Shown here: positions 52,784 through 59,170 of the stretch, piece after piece
Layout: every line of letters starts with the position of its first letter
How positions within the stretch are numbered: position 1 is the first letter of the stretch
Source: an uncultured Oscillospiraceae bacterium
GTDB lineage: Bacteria > Bacillota > Clostridia > Oscillospirales > Ruminococcaceae
Direction: 5' to 3'
DNA: 64,000 nt
NCBI GenBank assembly: GCA_910586535.1
Contig: CAJUHS010000002.1
Coordinates: 230,119-294,118 of the forward strand
The notes under the pieces: model-generated
Databases searched by the model: none
The model's input: only the letters and a program-made list of their open reading frames with translations
What the model was told of the DNA's origin: nothing
Program-made: the position numbers and the translations under genes

Positions 52784-53086
52784 ATGGAAAAAACATTATC
52801 AAACGAAAACATCGTCGACTCCCGCTGCGGACTTCACTGCACAGGCTGTGAATTTAAGGAAAGCTGCGGCTGCGGAGGCTGCATTGAAACAAACGGCAAC
52901 CCGTTCCACGGAGAATGTCCAGTAGCGGTATGCTGTCAGAACAAGGGCATTGTTCACTGCGGCGAATGTCCCGAAATCCCATGCGAACTGCTGACACAGT
53001 ATTCCTGCGATCCCGAGCACGGAGACAATCCTCACGGCGCACGGATAGAGCAGTGCAAAAAATGGGCGAACGCTATAAAGTTATGA
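52784..53086 (+). CDS. DUF3795 cysteine-rich protein
   Basis: 100 residues with about fourteen cysteines, including CGLHCTGCEFKESCGCGGC, CPVAVCCQNKG and CGECPEIPCELL. This is the DUF3795 pattern, thought to bind metal or an iron-sulfur centre, with no proven role. GGAGG precedes the ATG. It starts a run of small redox-type genes. Confidence 0.82.
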   Translation: MEKTLSNENIVDSRCGLHCTGCEFKESCGCGGCIETNGNPFHGECPVAVCCQNKGIVHCGECPEIPCELLTQYSCDPEHGDNPHGARIEQCKKWANAIKL

Positions 53087-53120
53087 TGCTTTACCCGTTA
53101 CTTGGAAAGGAACAATAAAA

Positions 53121-53543
53121 ATGTATGAAAAAATCATTGCAAGAGCCGGCGAGCTTATTGCTGAAAGGATAGGCGGCCCTCAGAATTTCTGTACTCTTGC
53201 TTTTGTTGATCCGGACGGATACCCGCACACCACTACTATATCTGTCTCAAAGGCAGAGGGAATACGCTGGCTGACGTTCTGTACAGGGACGGGAGCTAAG
53301 TCCGGCATTATAAATCATTGCAATAAGGCGAGCGTGTGCATAAATTCGGCAGAGTACCATATTTCGCTGACTGGTACTATTGAACAGACAACAGATCCTG
53401 AGGTCAAAAAGGAAATGTGGTACGACGGTTTGAAAAATCATTTCAGCGGATATGACGATCCCAATTACTGCGTACTTAAATTTACGACCGAGAGATACAA
53501 CTTTCTGATTGACTGGGAAAACGCAAAAGGTAGTCTCGTTTGA
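53121..53543 (+). CDS. Pyridoxamine-5'-phosphate-oxidase-like flavoprotein
   Basis: 140 residues with split-barrel flavin-binding features: FCTLAFVDPDGYPHTTTISV, WLTFCTGTGAKSGIINHCNK and ASVCINSAEYHISLTG. It probably binds FMN and reduces a small substrate. AAAGGAAC lies before the ATG. It is the second gene in the run with the DUF3795 and flavin-reductase genes. Confidence 0.83.
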   Translation: MYEKIIARAGELIAERIGGPQNFCTLAFVDPDGYPHTTTISVSKAEGIRWLTFCTGTGAKSGIINHCNKASVCINSAEYHISLTGTIEQTTDPEVKKEMWYDGLKNHFSGYDDPNYCVLKFTTERYNFLIDWENAKGSLV

Positions 53544-53586
53544 TCGTTCATAAAATGAACTTTTACAAAGCAGTTTGGAGGACAAA

Positions 53587-54216
53587 ATGAATAAAAAACA
53601 GTTTTACTCTATACCAGAAAAGGTCAAGAACACCGAGCTTTGGGGCTTCAACTGGCTTGAATACGTTACGGCTATTCCCTCGCCCCTTGTGCTTGTGACA
53701 GGCTACAAAAACAACGGACTTGCAAACGCCACAATGGATTCGTGGCTGTGCTTTTCAAGCGAAAACGATTTCTACTGCATTTTCGGCAGCGTTAACAAGT
53801 ATACCCATATGTACGAGGTCGCCAAAAACCAAGGACAGCTTGTTATAAACTTCTGCGACAAGGACGTAATCGACAAGTGTATGTCAACTATTGAAAACAA
53901 TCTCTACGACAAGGATGAGCTTGCACTTTCGGGACTTCACTATCATAACGGCAGCAAGGTAAACGCTCCCGTTGTGGACGAATGTTTCCTTAACCTCGAA
54001 TGTGAAGCAGTATGGGAAAAGCAACTGTTCGACGTCAGCGACCATGTTGTTCTCTGCGTAAAGGTCGTAAACATATGGTTTGACGAAGGCCACTACAAAG
54101 CAGGCCCGCTCTGTCGCTACGGCGAAAACGGCTACCTGTACAATATCCATGCGCCTATTGACCCCGAAACCGACGAACAGATAAAATCCCGGTACGGTGT
54201 TATAAAACCATTGTAA
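53587..54216 (+). CDS. Flavin reductase-like protein
   Basis: About 209 residues. PSPLVLVTGYKNNGLANATM and FGSVNKYTHMYEVAKNQG are typical of flavin-reductase-like FMN-binding domains of flavoredoxin type, with a C-terminal dimer part. I chose the ATG at 53587 with GGAGG six bases upstream; the in-frame TTG at 53575 overlaps that site. It may pass electrons within the same pathway as its neighbours. Confidence 0.82.
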   Translation: MNKKQFYSIPEKVKNTELWGFNWLEYVTAIPSPLVLVTGYKNNGLANATMDSWLCFSSENDFYCIFGSVNKYTHMYEVAKNQGQLVINFCDKDVIDKCMSTIENNLYDKDELALSGLHYHNGSKVNAPVVDECFLNLECEAVWEKQLFDVSDHVVLCVKVVNIWFDEGHYKAGPLCRYGENGYLYNIHAPIDPETDEQIKSRYGVIKPL

Positions 54217-54255
54217 ATAACATTGCCATTACGTGTTTTAAAAAGGAGAACATAA

Positions 54256-54951
54256 ATGATAAAAAATTTTGAGGATTTCTGCAATGAGCTTCTGCACAGC
54301 GGCTTCTCCCTCGGCGGAGGAAATGCAAAGGGCGTCTACGCGGTAATAGATTACGACTGGCAGGCGGTTTTGCCAGACGATAATCCTGTAAGGTGGCACA
54401 CTGGAAACCCCGAAACAGACCCTTGGGAATGGCGTATGCGTGTCCTTGAAGAACGTAGCGATATCGCTTACTCAAAGCTGTTTTTCAATGCCAGCGGCTA
54501 TATTACCAAAGAATGGTATCCTTACTTTATTTCCGCACGCAGACAGGGCATGGACTTTACCGCCGCATATGAAAGCGGAGAGATAAGCCAAACCGCCAAA
54601 ACGGTTTACGACATTGTTTCGGGACACGGCGCGGCAGCTCTCCACGAAATAAAGCTTCTCGGCGGATTTGTCAAAGAGGACAAAAGTCGTTTTGACAAGG
54701 CTGTCACAGAGCTGCAAATGAAAATGTTTATTACAATGTGCGGCAGAGTTTCCAGAAAAAGCCACACAGGCGAGGAGTACGGCTGGAAAGCGACTGTCTT
54801 TACAACTCCCGAAAGCTTTTTCGGAGAGGACTTTATCGCCAAGGCTCTGGATATCCCTCCGAAAGAAGCAGAGGAAAAGATACGCGGACAGATCCTGAAA
54901 TTGAATCCGTCCGCAGATGAAAAAAAGATAAAGAAATTTATTTACGGTTGA
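54256..54951 (+). CDS. AlkZ-related protein
   Basis: 231 residues. The opening FCNELLHSGFSLGGGNAKGV, HTGNPETDPWEWRMRVLEER and WYPYFISARRQG match a clostridial group annotated as AlkZ-related (relatives of the YcaQ/AlkZ glycosylase fold). The QxQ/QxD catalytic motif of true AlkZ is not evident, so glycosylase activity is doubtful. It ends 14 bp before the convergent permease gene. Confidence 0.7.
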   Translation: MIKNFEDFCNELLHSGFSLGGGNAKGVYAVIDYDWQAVLPDDNPVRWHTGNPETDPWEWRMRVLEERSDIAYSKLFFNASGYITKEWYPYFISARRQGMDFTAAYESGEISQTAKTVYDIVSGHGAAALHEIKLLGGFVKEDKSRFDKAVTELQMKMFITMCGRVSRKSHTGEEYGWKATVFTTPESFFGEDFIAKALDIPPKEAEEKIRGQILKLNPSADEKKIKKFIYG

Positions 54952-54965
54952 ACCTACAGCGTTCT

Positions 54966-56141
54966 TTAGTCTCGTCTTAGTGCGTCCACGGGATTAAGGG
55001 ACGCCGCCTTATAAGCTGGGTATACTCCGAAACCGCCGCCTACTGCCAGCGCGATAAGCATTACCGTCCCGCACAGCTTCAGATTCAGCGCGGCGGAACT
55101 TCCCACTGCGGCGCATATTGCCGAGGAAATAACAACTCCGAGAATGATTCCCGCCAAACTTCCGATAACGGTTATAAGCTCAGACTCAAATAAAAATTCA
55201 GTGAGAATAACTCCGCGGCTCGCTCCGACGGATTTTTTTATGCCTATCTCCCCTGTTCGCTCGCTGACCGAAACAAGCATGACCGTCATAATGGAAATAC
55301 CGGAAACAACAAGGCTTATTCCCGCAACTGCCGAAAGTGCGGCGGTGGCTATGGAAAGTATATTGTTCATTTTTTCCTTTTGACTGAGCAAATTGTCCAC
55401 GGAAAAATCGCTGCCGTCAGCTGCAAGAACGGTCTCTACTGCAGCGGCTGTTTCCGCACTTCGGGAGACGTCCTCAAGTTTTACGGTTATCTGGTCGAAA
55501 TTATCTCTTCCGAGACCTGACTGCATTACAGAATATGGTACATACACAAAGTCTGGAATAAAGCCTCCAAGCATATTCTGTAAAGTGTTTACACCGTTTT
55601 TGACTACTCCCACTACTTCAAATTCCGTGGGAATGCCCCCGATGTTTATCATAATATCCTTACCTACGATATTTGTCCTTTTGTAGTGCTCCAGAGCTAT
55701 GGCCTCGTCAATAACACACACATTATTCTTTTCAAGGATATCTCCCCTGTTGAGCAGCCTGCCGTGTGTCACTTCAAGATCGATAACATTATCAGCGTCC
55801 TCGTTCACGCCCCATGCCATGACAGTAACTCTGTCATTTTTTATTTCTCCGTTTGTGATAATGCTCATGAGAGGCATTGCGTTTTCCACGGTATCAAGCG
55901 ACTTTATCCTGTCAAGCTCATCTTCAGTAAGCTTGTTTACCGATCCCGACTGGACGGAGACCACCAGACTGTCCATACCCATACCCGAAAGCTCGCTGTT
56001 TATAGACGCTTTTCCTATCTCGCCTATGGAGGACACCACCACTACCGACATCACGCCCACAGCTATTCCCGCGATAGTGAGAAAGGAACGGAGTTTACTG
56101 CGGAAAAGACAGCGGAAACCGCTGCGGATTATATCAGTCAT
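54966..56141 (-). CDS. MacB/FtsX-type ABC transporter permease
   Basis: About 391 residues. One N-terminal span (LRSFLTIAGIAVGVMSVVVV), a MacB periplasmic core domain of about 200 residues, and three C-terminal spans. The end VYPAYKAASLNPVDALRRD is the family signature. I chose the ATG at 56141, within the adaptor gene end (8-bp overlap) and behind AGGAGC. No ABC ATPase gene is in this operon. Confidence 0.92.
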   Translation of the reverse strand: MTDIIRSGFRCLFRSKLRSFLTIAGIAVGVMSVVVVSSIGEIGKASINSELSGMGMDSLVVSVQSGSVNKLTEDELDRIKSLDTVENAMPLMSIITNGEIKNDRVTVMAWGVNEDADNVIDLEVTHGRLLNRGDILEKNNVCVIDEAIALEHYKRTNIVGKDIMINIGGIPTEFEVVGVVKNGVNTLQNMLGGFIPDFVYVPYSVMQSGLGRDNFDQITVKLEDVSRSAETAAAVETVLAADGSDFSVDNLLSQKEKMNNILSIATAALSAVAGISLVVSGISIMTVMLVSVSERTGEIGIKKSVGASRGVILTEFLFESELITVIGSLAGIILGVVISSAICAAVGSSAALNLKLCGTVMLIALAVGGGFGVYPAYKAASLNPVDALRRD

Positions 56142-56820
56142 AGGCTTGCTCCTGTTCCGCCAGCTTAACAGCTCCGCCGTTTTCAACAAGCTCGTCCACA
56201 GTAATGATCTTTTCACTGTCGTAAACAGTGGTTTTCAGCTCAATACCTCCGCTCAGCTCGGCTCCCGTTTCAACGTAAAGCTTTTCCGCTTTACCATCTC
56301 TGAGAATGTAGACGTACTCCCCGTTATCATCCTGATTGACCGCCTCATATGGCACAAGGCTCATAGTACTTGGCTCAGAGGTTATAAGCTTTACAGAAGC
56401 CGTGTAGCCTTGTTTCAGAATGTCATCGGGACTGTCGATCTTAATTTTTACCTCCACAGCTGTTTTCTGAACGTTTCCGAACTGCACCTTTGAAGCTGTG
56501 TCTGATATCCTGTCAACCGTACCGATATACACGGTACCGGGAAAAGCGTCGCCGGTTATTTCCGCGGTCTGACCTATCTCTACTCTGCTTATGTCCTGCT
56601 CGGCAACATAGGTCTGGACGTATGTTTCCTCCTTGGTAAAATTTCTCATTATTGTTCCTGACAGCGAAACGGTGTCAACGTGTTCTACTTTTTCCACCTT
56701 GACCACCGTCGCTGTAGGAACGCTTTTCAAAACCATTCCGGGAGCCGCAAGCAGTCCCGCAGTCGCTAAGCCGCATACAGCAATAGTTCCGACAGCAAAT
56801 TTATTAAATTTACTTTTCAT
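56134..56820 (-). CDS. Efflux membrane-fusion (adaptor) protein
   Basis: 228 residues. An N-terminal signal/anchor (FAVGTIAVCGLATAGLLAA) is followed by a short HlyD-like beta-barrel region (YVAEQDISRVEIGQTAEIT, DAFPGTVYIGTVDRI). The lipoyl and coiled-coil hairpin is very short. A C-terminal barrel segment with VYILRDGKAEKLYVETG follows. It pairs with the MacB-type permease for export of an unknown compound. GGAGGAG lies before the ATG and in an inverted repeat. Confidence 0.85.
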   Translation of the reverse strand: MKSKFNKFAVGTIAVCGLATAGLLAAPGMVLKSVPTATVVKVEKVEHVDTVSLSGTIMRNFTKEETYVQTYVAEQDISRVEIGQTAEITGDAFPGTVYIGTVDRISDTASKVQFGNVQKTAVEVKIKIDSPDDILKQGYTASVKLITSEPSTMSLVPYEAVNQDDNGEYVYILRDGKAEKLYVETGAELSGGIELKTTVYDSEKIITVDELVENGGAVKLAEQEQAYD

Positions 56821-56823
56821 GAT

Positions 56824-56887
56824 AATTCTCCTCCCGCACGTTATTCTCGAACGTTACTGAAAATAGTGTGCCATTTCGAGGAGAATT
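56824..56887 (-). promoter_or_regulatory. Inverted repeat that can mask the adaptor ribosome binding site
   Basis: AATTCTCCTC (56887-56878 on the minus strand) is perfectly complementary to GAGGAGAATT (56833-56824), which contains the ribosome binding site. The loop is about 44 nt. It would matter only if transcription starts upstream of 56887. Confidence 0.4.
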
Positions 56888-56944
56888 TATTACATCTCTA
56901 AGCAAAAATTCTGTGCAATAATTTACTTTATGTCACAGTTCAGA

Positions 56945-57694
56945 TCAGCACCTCTGCACAGGCATATAGGCATATCCCGATTTATGTTCGGCAGTATCGA
57001 ATACCTCAAGCTCCTGCGCGCCGTTATCCGCCATTTTAAAGCCGTGAGCGGGCATGAAATACTCTCTGATATAGGAGAAGAGTTCCCATATTTCACACTG
57101 CTCCTTTGACAGAAGCTGCGCGGCGGATCTGTCGGTATGGGCGCGTATATACAGCGAAGCGGGCATTTTGTAAATATCAACGCCCTCGGACTGATTTTCG
57201 CCGGAGACTTCGCGCACAAAGCCGTATGCCCGTTTCTTTCCGCTGAGCCAGAAGTTCACGCTTAAATGAATGTCACTGACAGGAAGTACCGCGTCCGTGA
57301 TCATATCGTATACGGAAGCCTCTCCGTCTGCCGCAAAAGCGTCGATTGCCGAATTGAAATCCGAAATATCAGTAAAATCCTTTGCATAAAACATTTTTCC
57401 TGCAAAGACAGTCTCTGGCTTTTCCACTATCTCAAAAACCGCTTCCCCGACTTTTATCGTATCAACCACCTTTTCGCTTCCGTCGTTTTCGGTGTCCAGC
57501 AAACAGTCGACCGAAACGTTCAGAATGCGCGCAAGCAGCTTAAGATTGTAAATATCAGGCAGACATATCCCGTTTTCCCATTTTGAAACCGCTTGCTCGG
57601 AAACACCTGCTTTCACGGAAACCTCTTTCTGAGTCAACATTTTCCGTTCGCGGAACATCCTGAGCCTTTTGCCGAAATTAACTTGATCAAACAT
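56945..57694 (-). CDS. XRE-type regulator with GyrI-like C-terminal domain
   Basis: 249 residues. The N-terminal HTH is LRMFRERKMLTQKEVSVK then AGVSEQAVSKWENG. The C-terminal ~150 residues resemble an effector-binding domain (FSYIREYFMPAHGFKM, then ELEVFD). It is a likely ligand-sensing repressor of the adjacent efflux permease and adaptor genes. AGGAGG lies before the ATG. Two copies of a 23-bp motif lie just upstream and may be its operators. Confidence 0.85.
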   Translation of the reverse strand: MFDQVNFGKRLRMFRERKMLTQKEVSVKAGVSEQAVSKWENGICLPDIYNLKLLARILNVSVDCLLDTENDGSEKVVDTIKVGEAVFEIVEKPETVFAGKMFYAKDFTDISDFNSAIDAFAADGEASVYDMITDAVLPVSDIHLSVNFWLSGKKRAYGFVREVSGENQSEGVDIYKMPASLYIRAHTDRSAAQLLSKEQCEIWELFSYIREYFMPAHGFKMADNGAQELEVFDTAEHKSGYAYMPVQRC

Positions 57695-57721
57695 AATTCT
57701 TCCTCCTAATAGTTTTTAATC

Positions 57722-57744
57722 CTAATCACTAATTAAAAATGTAA
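57722..57744 (-). repeat. 23-bp motif, copy A
   Basis: The plus strand shows CTAATCACTAATTAAAAATG followed by TAA. Copies B and C read the same on the minus strand with two to five changes. It lies in the upstream region of the XRE gene. Confidence 0.5.
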
Positions 57745-57794
57745 ATAAAAATCTGCTTTAAAATCATATATGTAAATTTTAACTTAATTTTTTA

Positions 57795-57817
57795 TACATT
57801 TTTTAATAAGTGATTAG
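57795..57817 (+). repeat. 23-bp motif, copy B
   Basis: Inverted relative to copy A (TACATTTTTTAATAAGTGAT then TAG), 50 bp away. Copies A and B together form an inverted pair upstream of the XRE regulator. Confidence 0.5.
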
Positions 57818-57892
57818 TATGAGCATAATTCTTATGCTCTATTTGGGATTATATCATACGCTGCATATAAAAACAATTGTATATATGTTTAT

Positions 57893-57922
57893 GAAAAAAC
57901 CGCTCAAACACAACCTGCGGTT
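57893..57922 (-). terminator. Terminator of the tRNA-Gly/tRNA-Cys transcript
   Basis: AACCGC and GCGGTT form a short stem with a 13-nt loop, followed on the minus strand by TTTTTT. Confidence 0.65.
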
Positions 57923-57987
57923 GATTTCTAAAAATAAAAAAGTCACCTCTTAACGAGATAACCTTTCATATCAGTGGCCCCCCCGCT

Positions 57988-58061
57988 TGGAGGCTCCACC
58001 AGGATTTGAACCGTGGAATCAGAGTGTTGCAGACCCCACCTTACCACTTGGCTATAGTGCC
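57988..58061 (-). tRNA. tRNA-Cys (anticodon GCA), degenerate
   Basis: 74 nt including CCA. Anticodon GCA sits in loop CTGCAAC. The acceptor stem GGCACTA/TGGAGCC has an A-A mismatch at the fourth pair and a G-U. One base seems missing between D- and anticodon stems. The T-stem CACGG/CCTGG has two mismatches, or a bulged C. A normal clostridial tRNA-Cys has none of these faults, so it may be non-functional. Confidence 0.7.
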
Positions 58062-58080
58062 TTACTCTAATAAAGAAAAA

Positions 58081-58156
58081 TGGAGCAGATTACGGGGCTC
58101 GAACCCGCTACCTCCACCTTGGCAAGGTGGCGCTCTACCAGATGAGCTAAATCCGC
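58081..58156 (-). tRNA. tRNA-Gly (anticodon GCC)
   Basis: 76 nt with CCA. The acceptor stem GCGGATT/AATCTGC, anticodon stem CCACC/GGTGG with loop TTGCCAA, and T-arm GCGGG/CCCGT are all intact. No promoter is visible upstream, where a protein-gene fragment begins within a few bases. Confidence 0.93.
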
Positions 58157-58161
58157 ATAAT

Positions 58162-58398
58162 GGCGACTTCTACACAGTGAGCGAAGTTTTGAAACATACG
58201 CTTGCGGGTATCGGCGTATCGCTTGGGCTGTCTATGAATTTTGAAGCAGTCACAGCGCAATATGTGGACGTGCAGCTTGAACGGAAGAAAGAAGTCCTTG
58301 ACGCATACCATGAGGCAGCAGGGAAAGCAGACCCGCCAAAAGCAAATGAAGCCGCTCCCCCAAAAAGCAAAAGGCAAGGCAAAAAAGCACTGATTTAA
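58162..58398 (+). pseudogene. C-terminal fragment of a likely phage or mobile-element gene
   Basis: An open frame enters without a start directly from the tRNA-Gly 5' end (NGDFYTVSEVLKHTLAGIGV, SLGLSMNFEAVTAQYVDVQL) and ends with an Ala/Pro/Lys-rich tail. Composition and the abrupt edge mark it as a relic. I do not recognise the family; phage origin is inferred from the minor-capsid relic at 63.2 kb. Confidence 0.45.
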
Positions 58399-58486
58399 AG
58401 CTTTGACGGACATATCTCTTTACTGCTCGGCGTTTCTGGTCTTTGTTTTTTGCGGTGTGGTGAGCAGATTATTCTACTATCTCTTA

Positions 58487-58509
58487 TACACTTTTTAATT
58501 GGTAATTAG
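58487..58509 (+). repeat. 23-bp motif, copy C
   Basis: TACACTTTTTAATTGGTAAT then TAG, in the same orientation as copy B. Similarity to B extends to TTATACA upstream and ATTAGTAT-AGC downstream. It lies about 105 bp before the MarR promoter. Confidence 0.5.
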
Positions 58510-58612
58510 TATTAGCTTTATGTAAAGCAAAAGTGTAAAAATGTATAAATCATTAACAAAATTTTCCGAAATTTGTACAATGTGTTGAAACGATGAAACT
58601 TTCTTTTGTCTA

Positions 58613-58640
58613 TTGACAACAAAAACAGACGTGGTATAAT
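58613..58640 (+). promoter_or_regulatory. Promoter of the marR-ABC operon
   Basis: Perfect TTGACA at 58613-58618, a 16-bp spacer and perfect TATAAT at 58635-58640, the strongest promoter in this part of the window. Confidence 0.8.
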
Positions 58641-58650
58641 ACATAACAGA

Positions 58651-58661
58651 TAACAATGTTA
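58651..58661 (+). promoter_or_regulatory. Likely MarR operator
   Basis: The palindrome TAACAATGTTA lies at the expected transcription start, where a MarR repressor would block the polymerase. It is partly repeated by TAACAGATAACA just upstream. Confidence 0.45.
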
Positions 58662-58690
58662 AGAGTTTAAACGATAGGAGTGAAGCCTGA

Positions 58691-59170
58691 ATGAACGCAA
58701 ACGGAGGTACGGTGGAAGATTTTGAGCTTGCTGAAAAATTTCACAGAATGAGACAGCTTATGGTACACCTGCCGTCTAAGCTCGGAGTCTCGCACAGCGA
58801 ATTCTGCACTATGAACATTATCAGCGAGAATAATACTGAGGACGGCATATCGGTCTCGCACATTGCCGCGGCTCTGGAGGTGACCCCTCCGGCAGTGTCT
58901 AGAATGCTCAAATCCCTTGAGGAGCGCGGTCTTATCGAACGCCGCGTGAACGCTTTTAACCGCCGCAGCACTATGGTAAGGCTGACGGAAAACGGCGAAA
59001 GACTTCTTGATACCGCTCACAAAAGGTTTATCGGACTTATGGAGCACATAAGCGAAAAAATGGGAGAGGAGCATCTGCGGAAATTCAACGTCCTCTACAA
59101 CGAATTGCTTAACATTATGTCTGAATATATTTATGACAAGGAGGATCGGTCAGATGATAAAAATGCTTAA
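58691..59170 (+). CDS. MarR-family regulator
   Basis: 159 residues. The winged HTH is ISVSHIAAALEVTPPAVSRM then LKSLEERGLIERR and a wing NRRSTMVRLTENGERLL. Long terminal helices form the dimer. It probably represses its own operon and responds to a drug-like ligand. TAGGAGTG lies before the ATG; the 3' end overlaps the first ABC gene by 17 bp. Confidence 0.93.
   Translation: MNANGGTVEDFELAEKFHRMRQLMVHLPSKLGVSHSEFCTMNIISENNTEDGISVSHIAAALEVTPPAVSRMLKSLEERGLIERRVNAFNRRSTMVRLTENGERLLDTAHKRFIGLMEHISEKMGEEHLRKFNVLYNELLNIMSEYIYDKEDRSDDKNA

Noticed and set aside
58006..58160. Protein-coding sequence through the tRNA genes on the plus strand
   Set aside because: It is antisense to tRNA-Cys and tRNA-Gly; only the part after 58160 has protein-like composition.
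57695..58520. CRISPR array from the repeated AT-rich motif
   Set aside because: Only three diverged copies, one inverted, with irregular spacing and no cas genes.
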